This document shows, in pieces, positions 32,537 to 42,096 of a stretch of 64,000 nt of DNA; within the stretch, counting starts at the first letter, position 1; every line of letters starts with the position of its first letter. The DNA comes from Hymenobacter daecheongensis DSM 21074 (lineage in GTDB: Bacteria > Bacteroidota > Bacteroidia > Cytophagales > Hymenobacteraceae): assembly GCF_900141805.1 (NCBI RefSeq), contig NZ_FQYN01000011.1, positions 16,698 through 80,697 on the forward strand. Reading direction: 5' to 3'. The position numbers and the translations under genes are program-made. The notes under the pieces are model-generated. The model searched no databases and was not told where the DNA came from. It saw nothing but the letters and a program-made list of their open reading frames with translations.

Positions 32537-33685
32537 TTAGGTAGTCCAGAGGCCGGAGGCCCGCTGCCGGTAGGAAGGGTTCAGCGCGTCCGACATGGTA
32601 ATGGATGGCAGGCCCGAGGAGGCGGAGCTACTGGCTTCACCGCCACCCCCACTGCTGCTGCCACCGCCATTAGGGCTGCCTGCGCTGCCACCACCACTGC
32701 CGCCACCGCTACCACTGCTACCGCCGCCGCCAGCGTTGCCCATTGCCCGACCCACGGCCGAGGCCAGACCGCCGCCGCCGGGAGCCGCCACCCCGGCTAC
32801 CGTCGTAGCCGCACCCATTGCCATACCAGCCATCTGGCCGGCGAAGCCCTGCACGGCCGAGGAGCCGATGAACATGGACGTGAGGTAGGGCACGATGATG
32901 TAGAGCATCACGAAGGCCACCGACATGAGCATGAACTTGGTGTCATCCACCGATTGGGCCGGCCCGCCGCTGGCCAGGATGCCGCCCGCGACCCGCTGGG
33001 TATCGGCAAAAAAGCCGTACATGGTATCCAGCAGCACGAACGTGAGCCCCCACATCTGCACGGCGATGAAGTTCTGCAGCCACTTCATAGCTAGCTGACC
33101 AAAGGCCGGAATGACGGAAAGCGTCATGGCGATAGGGCCGGAAACGTAGAGGAAGCCCAGGATGAACTGTTGCAGGAACGTCATTATTTCCCGGACGATA
33201 AGCACGGTGGTAGCCGTGAAAAGCCGCGTCATAATGCCCGAGAAGGTAAAGGAGCTGAGCGTGTCGGAGATGCTGCTAATCATAGCCGCCGCCCCCGATA
33301 CAATGTCGCCCATCCCGATATTGTCATTGCTGGCCGCTGCCGCCACCGCCGGCGGCGTGGTCAGGGCGCTGAGGGCTTCGGCCGCGGACTGGTCGGTAGA
33401 GAATAGGGCCGTAAAGGCCGCAATGCCGGTACCCAGGGTATCAATCAGGCTCTGGTAGAAGAAGAGCAGGAAAAATATCCAGGTAGCCTTGATAATCGGC
33501 CCCCAGTCCATTGCCAGGCCGCTACCGCTGATAAAGCCGCGCCCGATGGTGTAGAGCAGGGCGATGCCCATCAGCGAGGGCGTCAGAAACCGGCAGGCCG
33601 TGAGCACAATGGCTAAGGTCTGGTCACAGGCGCGCAGAAACCCCGGGTCGATGCCGTAGGCCACCATTAGAAAGTTGCCCATCAT
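32537..33685 (-). CDS. traJ: Conjugation protein TraJ (VirB6/TrbL-like)
   Basis: 382 residues, polytopic: hydrophobic segments near 22-48, 65-85, 160-185, 195-215 and 248-268. The tail from about 300 is Gly/Ser-rich (SSGSGGGSGGGSAG), likely disordered. Its ATG overlaps the TraG stop by four bases, showing translational coupling. Inner-membrane channel component. Confidence 0.8.
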   Translation of the reverse strand: MMGNFLMVAYGIDPGFLRACDQTLAIVLTACRFLTPSLMGIALLYTIGRGFISGSGLAMDWGPIIKATWIFFLLFFYQSLIDTLGTGIAAFTALFSTDQSAAEALSALTTPPAVAAAASNDNIGMGDIVSGAAAMISSISDTLSSFTFSGIMTRLFTATTVLIVREIMTFLQQFILGFLYVSGPIAMTLSVIPAFGQLAMKWLQNFIAVQMWGLTFVLLDTMYGFFADTQRVAGGILASGGPAQSVDDTKFMLMSVAFVMLYIIVPYLTSMFIGSSAVQGFAGQMAGMAMGAATTVAGVAAPGGGGLASAVGRAMGNAGGGGSSGSGGGSGGGSAGSPNGGGSSSGGGGEASSSASSGLPSITMSDALNPSYRQRASGLWTT

Positions 33686-36300
33686 TTCCCCCCGAGCTTG
33701 CGGCTCTGCTTATCTTCGACAAACTGGTCCACGGCGTAGTCGAGGCGCTGCACTTTCACGTCCTCGTACTGTATCTCCCCATCGGTGCCGACCACGAGCT
33801 GGCCGGCCTTGTCCACTTTAGGGCGGCGGTTGGTCTGCTGGTAGAACTTTACCAGCTTGTTGAGGTGGTTGCGCTCCACCGGCTTGGACGTCAGGATGGC
33901 ATCGAGCTGGGGTGAGGCCTCCAGGGCAAATACCTTCCCTTTGGCTCCCTGCTTGATGAAGAACTCGCGCAGGGCATCAGTCGAGCGCACCGACTTAATC
34001 AAATCCATCTCGTGGCCCGTCAGACCGAGTGGCGCCTGCAACTGGGCAAGCGAGTCCGGGTTGATGTGGCGCAGGATAATTTTGGTAGCCGAGTTGTTGA
34101 TGATGGCCGGGCCAATCTTGCTGCTGGTAATCTCGGTAATGCCCTGGGTGATGATGGTCACCGAGCCGTTGGTTTTCCGAATCGTGCGGTACATGGATTC
34201 AATGAACTCCGAGAGCACCCCGCTGAGCATCGTCCAGGCTTCGTCCAGGGCGATGTACTTCACGTCATCCGGGAACTTGCGGAACAGGTCCAGGCTCAAC
34301 TCGGTGATGAGCATGGCCACCACCGGGTACAGGTCGGGGTCGGCCTGAACTTTGGCTAGGTCGAAGCAGATGAGGCGGTACTCGCTCAAATCCACGTCGC
34401 GCTTGGCGTTGAGCACCCGCTCGTAGCGCCCGCCGGTGATGTACTGACCCAGCACCAGGAAGAACTGGTGCATGTCGATGTACTTCATGTTTTTCTGGTA
34501 CTGCCGGCGCGCCCCGTCCAGCGGGTCTGCTTCCTGCCCTTCGCCGGGTACCGATACCGGCTTTTGCATAGCGGCGTCGTAGCGCTCCACGAAGCGGTAG
34601 AAGCTCTCCATGCCGGGAAACTCCTCATCCTTCTGGCCCAGCTTGTCGTGCTCGTTGAGATACACGTAGTATTCAATCAGAAACCGGCTGAGGATGGTGC
34701 GCTCCGACTTATCTAGGCCTGTATCCTTGCCCCCTTTCCAGAGGGCGGCAATCAGGGCCAGATGGAAGTTGGTTTTCTCATCGTTGTAGAGCCACTTGTT
34801 GCCGTTGGCTTTGTCTCGGGGCACGATGAAGGGGTTGAACTCAATCGGGCGCTGGGGGTCGTACTCGAAGTAGGTGTTGTCGAAATCCTCCCCGTTCAGG
34901 GACTGCAGCACGTTGCGGTAGGTGCCGCCCACGTCCATGATAATCTGCCGCGCCCCCTTCTCGTAGCGCTGCACAATCAGGTTGCCGAAGGTGTAGGACT
35001 TGCCCGAGCCGGAAGGCCCGATAACCATAGCGTTCTGATTGTCCAGCGCCGTGTTGAACAGGTTGACCTGCACCAGATTGCGGAAGCGGTCCGTGAGGTA
35101 CTCTCCTACCGGGTCGGTTTTGTAGGTAGCGGTCCAGTGCATGTAGCAGGCCCCCCGGTCGGCGGTGGTGGTCAGCCAGCGGTCCGGCACCTGGTTGGCG
35201 TTGCCCGGCAGCAGGCCGAAGAACACCGGCAGGGCCAGGTAGCTTTCCACGACGCTTTCCGTGCCGAACATATAGCGGAAGGCGGCCGTGGCCCGCTCGA
35301 CGTTTTCCCGCCGGCTGGTATCGTTGGTATCCCACAGCATAACCGAGAGGTGCAGACCCACAATCTGCTTATTTTCGGCCCGAACCTCGGCGGTGAACTC
35401 CTCGACTTCGGCCGCCCGCAGGTGGTTATCCTGGGTGGCCAGGAAGGAGAGCGAGGCGTTTAGCTTGCGGTCGGTATCCAGGCTGCTTAGCTCAGCGCGG
35501 GTATCCTGAATCATCAGGGCCTGCGTGAGCACGTGCGGGCACTGGAGAATATGCGTGAGCGGGTAGAGCATGGGCGCGGTGACACCGTAGCTGTTTTTCA
35601 CGGCCGGGTAAGCGTCCGAGCCTTGCCCCACCATCGACAGGACATTGACCTTCTGCTCGCCCACGCTGAACGTGCCCATATCGTTGCCCATCTCGCGTTC
35701 CTGCCGGGTGGGCTGGCCGTCGAAATTGAGGTTGAAATACTGCAGGTACAGCTGGTGGATTTCCTGGCTGCTGAGCCGCTCGAAGGCGACGCCGCCCAGG
35801 TTCTTGATGCCCTGAATGAATTCGACCGCGCCGCTTTCGGCTACCTCCAGGGTTTGCACCAGCTGCGCAAAGGGATTCTTGAGCACGGCCTCGCCGGCGC
35901 GGGCTACCAGGGCATTGACCGCGTTGGTTTTGGGCGACTTTACCGACGCTGGCGCAAACGAGATGAACAAGTAGGACTTCTGGAACAGCACCAGCCGCTC
36001 GTAGAAGTGCTTGTTCATCTTGTTCTCAAAGTAGGTCTGCTGGGTTTTGTCTTCGCGGTAGGGCCGGTCGTAGTAGATGTCGGTTTTCTGCACGATGCTG
36101 CCCACCGGCAGGGCCCGCAGCACCCCGACGAGGGCGGCCTGGAAGGCCTCGTAGTCTTCGATGGTCCAGCTTTCCATTTCGGCCGGCTCGACCAGGAAAC
36201 CTACGCCGACGCGCCCATCCTTGAACACGACCTTGTCGCCCTCGAAGCTATGCACCGGCATCACCGCGCTAAACGCGGTGGTTTTTGGCTTTTTTGTCAT
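33682..36300 (-). CDS. traG: Conjugation ATPase TraG (VirB4-like)
   Basis: 872 residues. Walker A VIGPSGSGKSYTF is near residue 425 and Walker B KYIALDEAWTML near 685, followed by TITQGITEI. The N-terminal half is the VirB4/TraG-type domain (FFGLLPGNANQVPDRWLTTT near 370). It powers pilus assembly and transfer. Its start lies 32 bp inside the preceding traF gene. Confidence 0.9.
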   Translation of the reverse strand: MTKKPKTTAFSAVMPVHSFEGDKVVFKDGRVGVGFLVEPAEMESWTIEDYEAFQAALVGVLRALPVGSIVQKTDIYYDRPYREDKTQQTYFENKMNKHFYERLVLFQKSYLFISFAPASVKSPKTNAVNALVARAGEAVLKNPFAQLVQTLEVAESGAVEFIQGIKNLGGVAFERLSSQEIHQLYLQYFNLNFDGQPTRQEREMGNDMGTFSVGEQKVNVLSMVGQGSDAYPAVKNSYGVTAPMLYPLTHILQCPHVLTQALMIQDTRAELSSLDTDRKLNASLSFLATQDNHLRAAEVEEFTAEVRAENKQIVGLHLSVMLWDTNDTSRRENVERATAAFRYMFGTESVVESYLALPVFFGLLPGNANQVPDRWLTTTADRGACYMHWTATYKTDPVGEYLTDRFRNLVQVNLFNTALDNQNAMVIGPSGSGKSYTFGNLIVQRYEKGARQIIMDVGGTYRNVLQSLNGEDFDNTYFEYDPQRPIEFNPFIVPRDKANGNKWLYNDEKTNFHLALIAALWKGGKDTGLDKSERTILSRFLIEYYVYLNEHDKLGQKDEEFPGMESFYRFVERYDAAMQKPVSVPGEGQEADPLDGARRQYQKNMKYIDMHQFFLVLGQYITGGRYERVLNAKRDVDLSEYRLICFDLAKVQADPDLYPVVAMLITELSLDLFRKFPDDVKYIALDEAWTMLSGVLSEFIESMYRTIRKTNGSVTIITQGITEITSSKIGPAIINNSATKIILRHINPDSLAQLQAPLGLTGHEMDLIKSVRSTDALREFFIKQGAKGKVFALEASPQLDAILTSKPVERNHLNKLVKFYQQTNRRPKVDKAGQLVVGTDGEIQYEDVKVQRLDYAVDQFVEDKQSRKLGGK

Positions 36301-36595
36301 GAGCGGGAGTTGGTAAAGGCCCCACGGCCAGGCGGCGGGGCTGAATGAAGGTGAAGGAGAGCCACCCCATCAAAAAGCCGGGCGCTTGCTTGCGGCTCAG
36401 GTAGCGCAGGCCCATAATGAGGCCCAGTTCTGCGACGATGACGAGCAGGTAGATAATGCGGGGGATTTTGACCGCCATCCCCAGAAATCCGAGCAGCAGC
36501 ACGGAACCGATGAACAGGCCAACCATGATGCCCAGGTCCTGAATATTCATTCCCAGGACCTGGGCTGGTCGCTCTATAGACTTGTAGGAGCGCAT
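36269..36595 (-). CDS. traF: Conjugation protein TraF (VirB3-like, DUF4133)
   Basis: 108 residues starting MRSYKSIERPAQVLGMNIQD, with two hydrophobic segments (about 23-42 and 48-65) and a basic C-terminus. This is the TraF/DUF4133 pattern. It overlaps the traG start and follows traE by 19 bp. Confidence 0.85.
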   Translation of the reverse strand: MRSYKSIERPAQVLGMNIQDLGIMVGLFIGSVLLLGFLGMAVKIPRIIYLLVIVAELGLIMGLRYLSRKQAPGFLMGWLSFTFIQPRRLAVGPLPTPAHDKKAKNHRV

Positions 36596-36614
36596 GAGAG
36601 CGGAAACTCAGGGC

Positions 36615-36995
36615 TTAGCGTACGCCCCCTTCGCCGCCGCCTACGGCCCCTACCAAATCGTCCTTGAACAGCTGGAAGCCGAACCACAGAATGACCCCGC
36701 CGACAAGCCAGCCCAAAGAGCCGAGCGCATCCGGGGCACCCTGCACGAACTTCATGACCACGCGAATCAGGCCGATAATCAGGATAATGGCGAAGATGAC
36801 CTGCACGATGCCCACGACGGTTTCCTGCACTCCTTCGAGGGCGCCCTGAGCGCTACCGCTTTGGGCAAAAGCCGCCCGGTTAGATAACGCCAGGGCCGTC
36901 AGCATGGCGTAGGCGCGTTTTTCTGCTTTGGATGGTTGGTAGGCGTGTCCGGCAACAGCCAATTTCTTGGCCAGGGAAAGGGGGTTGGTGAACAT
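36615..36995 (-). CDS. traE: Conjugation protein TraE (VirB2-like pilin candidate, DUF4134)
   Basis: 126 residues. A signal-like hydrophobic stretch (YAMLTALALSNRAAFAQ), then a Gly/Ala region and two hydrophobic helices (VVGIVQVIFAIILIIGLIRV, then LGWLVGGVILWFGFQLF). It matches TraE/DUF4134, the presumed pilin. First gene of the core tra operon. Confidence 0.8.
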   Translation of the reverse strand: MFTNPLSLAKKLAVAGHAYQPSKAEKRAYAMLTALALSNRAAFAQSGSAQGALEGVQETVVGIVQVIFAIILIIGLIRVVMKFVQGAPDALGSLGWLVGGVILWFGFQLFKDDLVGAVGGGEGGVR

Positions 36996-37300
36996 GGGGG
37001 AAAGGGTGTTGGAAATGGAGTGTGAGGGCGCTTATCTCCCCGGAAGCGGTGGAAAACGGATTAGGCGCAGCGCAACAGCGGCTGGCTTACTGGCGCAGGG
37101 CTGGCACGCGGCAGCGCCCGGGCCAGACAGGTCTGGCCTGGTGCTTAAAAGCAGTTGGGGGCGGCTGGGGCGGGCACTGGAAGAAGTGGGAAGGCCGGGG
37201 CGGCGGGTAGCGGGGATGAGTGAGGTAGCATAGCGGGAGGGTAGAAATGAGAATGAGTAGTTGCTCGTAAGTAGGCCGGGTGCCGGCAGCCGGGGCCGGC
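36996..37300. other. GC-rich spacer upstream of traE
   Basis: No gene with support. Short plus-strand frames here are Gly/Arg-rich shadows. I see no clear promoter or hairpin, though the traE promoter may lie here. Confidence 0.4.
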
Positions 37301-38074
37301 TTACTTTCCGGGATACAGCCCCGTCAGCGCCGCTTTCTGGCTGGCATTCTTGGCCGCGAGGGCTGCCCGCTTGCGCTGGCGTAGCTCTACCTGCTTCAGC
37401 TGATTGGCTTGGTCATTTTTGGTCGGGGCGGCCGTCGTAATCGGGTTGTCATAAAGGGATTCCGGCACGGCATCATCTGCCGCAGATTCTGGGGCTGAAT
37501 GCGCAGTTTCAGCCCCAGTGGCCGTTTCAGTAGCTGGAACTGCCGCTGCTTCCTTGCCCGCAGTGGTCGGGCTTTCCGGCTCGTCGATACCCAGCCTATC
37601 AAAAACCGACACTGCCGCCGTACCTAGCGCGTGAACCGAAGAGACTACCGGTGGCGCAGCATCGGCCGGCGTAGCCTCTGACTCCTCAGTGGCCGGCACC
37701 TCTGCTGGTATAGCGGCCTCATTCTCAGCTGCAGCATCCACCGCAGATTCCGTAGCCGCCAGCTCCCGCGCCGTGATTTGGTCGGCTTCCATGCGGTCCG
37801 CTTCCGCCTGTAGCTCCTGCTCCTCCTTGGCCCGGAAATCCTCTTCGGGCATCAAGCGCGAGATGGGGTTGTCGGCCGACAAGGGCGGCGCGGCTTCGGC
37901 CGGCGCGGGCGCTGGCTTTGGCCCATAGTGAAAGGAGCGCACCGACCGGTGGTTGCTGGTGGCTACCAGCACCTCCGGCTCGCCTTTGCCGTTGCCGGTG
38001 AAGCGCCACCACACCAGCCCCAACAGGGCCGCGAGGGGCAGAAGTACCAACAGGAAGAACAGGGCAGCTTGCAT
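37301..38074 (-). CDS. Membrane-anchored hypothetical protein of the tra region
   Basis: 257 residues. One N-terminal membrane segment (LFFLLVLLPLAALLGLVWW) and then a long Ala/Glu/Pro-rich, mostly disordered region. The C-terminal 45 residues are basic (KQVELRQRKRAALAAKN). Same strand as traE and probably its operon leader. I do not recognise it. The layout suggests a tether or scaffold in the periplasm or cytoplasm. Confidence 0.6.
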   Translation of the reverse strand: MQAALFFLLVLLPLAALLGLVWWRFTGNGKGEPEVLVATSNHRSVRSFHYGPKPAPAPAEAAPPLSADNPISRLMPEEDFRAKEEQELQAEADRMEADQITARELAATESAVDAAAENEAAIPAEVPATEESEATPADAAPPVVSSVHALGTAAVSVFDRLGIDEPESPTTAGKEAAAVPATETATGAETAHSAPESAADDAVPESLYDNPITTAAPTKNDQANQLKQVELRQRKRAALAAKNASQKAALTGLYPGK

Positions 38075-38342
38075 ACTGGCGATGCTTTACGCCCGGTGTT
38101 CTGATAAAGTTCTGAAAGATTTCTAAAGTAATTCTTTTAAACTTCTTAAGAGTTTCTGCGTTAGCCGCAGTAGTCCGTTTCCGCAGCCTCCGCACCCATT
38201 AAGCTGACCGGCGGCTAATCGTACTATTTTGGCTTTTTGAGTTACCTGTTTGCAGCGTTTAGCTGCAATTTGTGTCTTTGTGGATTCTTTGCGTAAGCAT
38301 CTGTCCACTCACACCTTTTGCACTATAACACCAACTGTTTAC

Positions 38343-38753
38343 ATGGTACCATCTCCACACATTTCGGCCCCGCTGGGCTTCCCCGACCTAAAGCTTTCCG
38401 TCCCCTATGCCGACGCCATCCGCTACGCCCAATTCCGCCTGTTGATGCTGGCCAAAGGGGAGTTGAAGTCGTTCTGCGAACAGCATGAACTGCCCTACAC
38501 CAGCATCGTGGGCCTGAAAAACAACTCCCTCAAACGCGAAGAGCCGCGCTTACTGCAGCGCCTGCTCCGCAGCCTGGCCGTCGATACGGAGGTAATCCGC
38601 ATCCCCCCCAACAGCCAGAGTCCCCGCTTCCTGTTTCCCACGGTTGAAGCCCTGACCACTTTTCAGCAGCAGCTCAAGTGCTTTGACAGTGGCAACCCTC
38701 CCCTTCCCGAATCCGAAGCCGCCACGGGCGGCGCGGAATCCCCTACCCCGTAA
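38343..38753 (+). CDS. Putative HTH DNA-binding regulator
   Basis: 136 residues from the ATG at 38343; the open frame upstream to 38250 has no ribosome-binding support. Residues 30-75 (RLLMLAKGELKSFCEQHELP, then YTSIVGLKN) look like an XRE-like helix-turn-helix. The tail is disordered. It is divergent from the 37301 gene and the tra operon across 268 bp, so it may regulate transfer. That is inference. Confidence 0.55.
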   Translation: MVPSPHISAPLGFPDLKLSVPYADAIRYAQFRLLMLAKGELKSFCEQHELPYTSIVGLKNNSLKREEPRLLQRLLRSLAVDTEVIRIPPNSQSPRFLFPTVEALTTFQQQLKCFDSGNPPLPESEAATGGAESPTP

Positions 38754-38857
38754 CCACGACCGGATAGCCTTCCTGGTAGCTGAGCGGTACTTCTCACCGC
38801 TTTTCTTTCCCCGCCCGGAGCTACTGGTCATTTAAGACCACCAGTAAGCTACCCGCG

Positions 38858-41455
38858 ATGAATGCACCCCGTGAGAACGACCCCAACGAGCTTGACCGGT
38901 TCAAGCGTGATATTGACCTCGTAGACTACGCCGAGCGGCAGGGCTACCAGATAAAAAAGGAAGGCAAGCGCGGCGACTGGCACCAGCTCGAAAAAGACGG
39001 AGAGGTGCTCATCGTCACGCGCAAAGACGACCATCAGGTGTACCTCAATACCGGCGACGACCGGGATAGGGGCAGCGTCATTGATTTTGCGAAAACCCGG
39101 GGCGGTGATGGCCACGGGCTGAATTTGGGGCAGGTCCGCCAGCAGCTACGCGAGTATCTGAATGATGGGCCTGCCCCAACTCGTGCCTATGCCCCGGCGG
39201 CCGACGTGGCCCGTCTTAACGCGTTGCCCGTCGGCAACCCCGACCACGAGCGCCAGGCCGAGGAAGACCGCCGGACGCGGCTGATTTCCGAGGTGCTGGG
39301 CGTGAAGCGGGAACTGACCGACCGCACGTACCTGCACGGCCGGGGCATCGAGGACCAGACTATCGACAGCCCGGCTTTTCAGGGCCGCATCTTCACTGCG
39401 CAGCAGAACGAGCATAAGAACACGGCCTTTCCCTTATACAACGCCGAGGGGCTGGCCAGCGTCGAGCAGAAGAACGAGCACTACAAAAACCTGCTTCCGT
39501 TGCCTAAAAACGGCATTTGGGTATCCCACTCTACCGAGGGAAAAGGCACCCAGGTGGAGCGTATCATCGTCAGCGAATCAGCCATTGATTCGCTGTCCCA
39601 CCACCAGCTGAAAAGCGGCCAGGACCAGAAAAACACTATATACATTGCCACCAGCGGCACGCCGACCGAGGCCCAGGTAGCCCTGATTCAGCGGGTGATT
39701 GACAAGCAGGAGCCCCGGGAGGTCGTGTTGGCCAACGACCGCGACGCCGGGGGGCGGCAGTTCAACATGAACTACCTAAACGAACTGCACCCGGCCCGGC
39801 CGCTGGTGCCCGTGGCCGAGCAGGAAGCCTACAAAGAGCCAACGCGGCCGGTGGAGTGGCACGCCACCAGCGACAAGTACCACACGGGCTTGAAAGTGAC
39901 TTATCACCACGACTCGGCCGAAGCCGGCGCGCAGCAGGTGCAGCAGCTCAGCGACCGGGTAGGCCAGATGAACGGCACCCAGGAAGCCGGCCCCACCATT
40001 GCCCTGGAGGTGCAGCGCAGTTCCGACCGGGAAACGGTACTGCGGTTGTCGGTGGCCAAAGCCGACACCGCGCAGCTGGAGGTGCTGACCCACGAGCTAT
40101 ACCGGCAGCGCGAACAGCTACGCCCGGAGCCGGAGCGCCAGCAGGAGACGTTTCTGCGGGTAGATTACCCGGTAGCAAAGGACTGGAACCGCGACCTGGA
40201 GTTAACCCGGCAGGGCCTGAATGCCGAGCAAATCCGCGCCCAGGCCCTGCGCGACGAGCAGCAGCGCGAAGCGGAGCGGCAGCAGCGCCTCGCCGAGCAG
40301 CACCGCCAGGAGCAGGAGCAGCGCCAACTGGCGCGCCAGCAGGAGCAGCAGCGCCGCGAGAACACCCCGGCAGCGCAAGAGCAGCGCGAGGCGGACGACC
40401 GCCGGTTTAATCAGGCCGTGCTGGGCGCGGCCGTCGCCAGTGCCGACGCCACGCCGGAGTCGCGCCCTTTCCGCTCCTACCAGTCCGAGCAGGAAGTCGC
40501 CGCGCACACCGCGCAGTTTGTGCACGCCCGCGATGCGGGGTTGGTTTTGCTGAAGGAGTACATTAACGACAACCCCGCCCCCACCGGCCGCAAGGTGGAT
40601 GAGGCCGAGCAGCAGGAGAACCGCGACCGGGCGCGCTACGCCGAACGAAACCCAGCCCCGGCGCTGGCCACCGCACCGGCCGTTGAGGAGAAAACCGCGA
40701 CGTGGAAGATTGACGAAGTTGCCCCCAACACCACCGGCCGCGCCGAGGCCTGGAAGGAGGTGTTGGATAACAGTTCGTACAGCTACAAGACGAGCGAAAT
40801 CCGCAGCACGATTGACGAGCAGGGCATCCGCCGCGCTGAGTTCGATATGACCTATCGTAACGACCAGCCCGATATTGCCATCATCCACGCCATCATTACA
40901 AACACCAACGCCCGGGCCGAGGCCGGTCAGGAAGTATATACCGGCGTTAGCGTCAGTGAGAGCGAGGCCGACCGCGCAGCACGTCAGGTAGCCGCCGGGG
41001 CCGCCGCCATTCAGCCCCACAACCGCGACCGGAGCAAGGACCAGGCGCCGGCAATGACAGCAACTGAGGGGCAGCCGGAGCCCCGGGCCGCCGAAGCAGT
41101 ACCCGCGCCGCAGGGCGACGAGAAGCAGGTCATTATCAAGGTTGACGAGGTTGCGCCCGCGCCGGGTGCCCGCGGCCAGGCAGAAGCCGTGAAAGAAGCT
41201 GTGGCCAGCAGCGGAGCGAAGACCGGCGACATTCAGAGCACCACCGATGCCAAGGGCATTCGCCACTCGGAGATGAAGGTTTCGTACCGGACAGACCAGC
41301 CTGAAATTGCCCGCGTCAGCCAAACGCTCGATGCCGTGGCCAGCCAGCAGGGCAGCAGCGTGATTGAGCACAGCAGCGACCGAGCCGAGCGACGCGAAAT
41401 CAGCAAGGGCTACGAAATCGCCCAGCCGCAGCGTAGCCAGGAAATCACCCGGTAG
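38858..41455 (+). CDS. TOPRIM/DUF3991-type primase-like plasmid protein
   Basis: 865 residues. N-terminal CHC2-like domain without obvious zinc cysteines (residues 15-90, DYAERQGYQIKKEGKRGDW). TOPRIM at about 233-300, with E240 in VSESAIDSL and LANDRDAGG (D294, D296). A Gln/Arg/Glu-rich coiled coil covers 455-515. Two copies of a repeated module follow at about 617-700 and 759-840; this module also ends the zeta-like kinase. Such proteins may prime or process plasmid DNA entering a recipient. Catalysis is not proven by sequence. Confidence 0.75.
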   Translation: MNAPRENDPNELDRFKRDIDLVDYAERQGYQIKKEGKRGDWHQLEKDGEVLIVTRKDDHQVYLNTGDDRDRGSVIDFAKTRGGDGHGLNLGQVRQQLREYLNDGPAPTRAYAPAADVARLNALPVGNPDHERQAEEDRRTRLISEVLGVKRELTDRTYLHGRGIEDQTIDSPAFQGRIFTAQQNEHKNTAFPLYNAEGLASVEQKNEHYKNLLPLPKNGIWVSHSTEGKGTQVERIIVSESAIDSLSHHQLKSGQDQKNTIYIATSGTPTEAQVALIQRVIDKQEPREVVLANDRDAGGRQFNMNYLNELHPARPLVPVAEQEAYKEPTRPVEWHATSDKYHTGLKVTYHHDSAEAGAQQVQQLSDRVGQMNGTQEAGPTIALEVQRSSDRETVLRLSVAKADTAQLEVLTHELYRQREQLRPEPERQQETFLRVDYPVAKDWNRDLELTRQGLNAEQIRAQALRDEQQREAERQQRLAEQHRQEQEQRQLARQQEQQRRENTPAAQEQREADDRRFNQAVLGAAVASADATPESRPFRSYQSEQEVAAHTAQFVHARDAGLVLLKEYINDNPAPTGRKVDEAEQQENRDRARYAERNPAPALATAPAVEEKTATWKIDEVAPNTTGRAEAWKEVLDNSSYSYKTSEIRSTIDEQGIRRAEFDMTYRNDQPDIAIIHAIITNTNARAEAGQEVYTGVSVSESEADRAARQVAAGAAAIQPHNRDRSKDQAPAMTATEGQPEPRAAEAVPAPQGDEKQVIIKVDEVAPAPGARGQAEAVKEAVASSGAKTGDIQSTTDAKGIRHSEMKVSYRTDQPEIARVSQTLDAVASQQGSSVIEHSSDRAERREISKGYEIAQPQRSQEITR

Positions 41456-41511
41456 CCGGGCGCTTCGCGCCCGTCCACCGCGCCGGGTTCGGCGTTTTCA
41501 TGCCGATTAAG

Positions 41512-41546
41512 AAAAGCCGTCCCGGTTCTCTGGGCGGCTTTTTTGT
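41512..41546 (+). terminator. Terminator after the TOPRIM gene
   Basis: AAAAGCCG-T-CCC pairs with GGGCGGCTTTT (one bulge) and is followed by a T-run. It lies 57 bp after the stop. Confidence 0.85.
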
Positions 41547-41682
41547 GCCGGTCTTAGGGAGGGTTCATTCGTTGTCGTTGCCACTAATTTCCCGTTTCTA
41601 AGACGTGAGAGTAGCTTTTCAATAGTAGAAGCGGTGCTAAAAGCAGCTAACTAATAGCTTTTATAAGCCAAGGATTCACCAG

Positions 41683-41771
41683 TTGGGCGTGTCCCTTCGG
41701 GCCGGGCTATCCAGGGCTGCGGCTACGCCTTCGGTCCTTCGGACTAAACCCTTCCTATCCCTCACACAACG
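41683..41771 (+). ncRNA. Candidate structured RNA block
   Basis: A non-coding stretch with several short self-complementary pieces: GTCCCTTCGGG, CCTTCGG and GGTCCTTCGGACTAAACC, ending CCTATCCCTC. Similar GGGCGTG...CCCTATCCCTCACGC blocks are, from memory, found in intergenic regions of many Bacteroidetes genomes, without a known role. I cannot confirm transcription. Confidence 0.4.
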
Positions 41772-41787
41772 GGCCACGCCGGAAAGC

Positions 41788-41900
41788 AAGTCTGCTGTCT
41801 CCGCTCCCGTTGGTCGTTACGACTACAGACCCGCTTTCCGGCCGCTACGCAAGCCTACTGTCTTCACCCCCGCTGGTCGTTACGACTGCAGGCCCGCTTT
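41788..41900. repeat. Two 50-bp imperfect direct repeats
   Basis: 41788-41837 and 41851-41900 match at 42 of 50 positions, period 63, and all eight differences are transitions. Shared core TGGTCGTTACGACT contains the palindrome GTCGTTACGAC. They adjoin the structured block and precede the shared promoter element of the ArdC-like gene. Confidence 0.8.
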
Positions 41901-42001
41901 TTACCTCCCGCCCGAATACCAAAATTAGTGGCCCAATGCTGCCCAAACGGAATCGGGAAACGATTGGGGCAGTGGGGAAAAAAGGCGGCATAAATCTATG
42001 C

Positions 42002-42066
42002 AAAACGCGCGTTAATAAATGTACATAATGCAACATAAAAGGCGTGATTTGCGTTTAATAAGTATA
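42002..42066 (+). promoter_or_regulatory. Shared 65-bp upstream element, copy 2
   Basis: It aligns without gaps to copies at 1702, 44519 and 45338. Ends GCGTTTAATAAGTATA, with the -7-like TTTGCGTTTA and half of the dyad (ATGTACATAATGCAA). Preceded at 41966 by GGGGCAGTGGGGAAAAAAGG. The ArdC-like start is 30 bp downstream. Confidence 0.75.
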
Positions 42067-42096
42067 TAACAACACACACAACAGCAACCGCTTATC

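Noticed and set aside
40202..41371. 389-codon minus-strand frame inside the TOPRIM gene
   Set aside because: Antisense to a gene with strong domain support; no start or ribosome-binding signal, and the Gly/Leu/Val composition fits a shadow.
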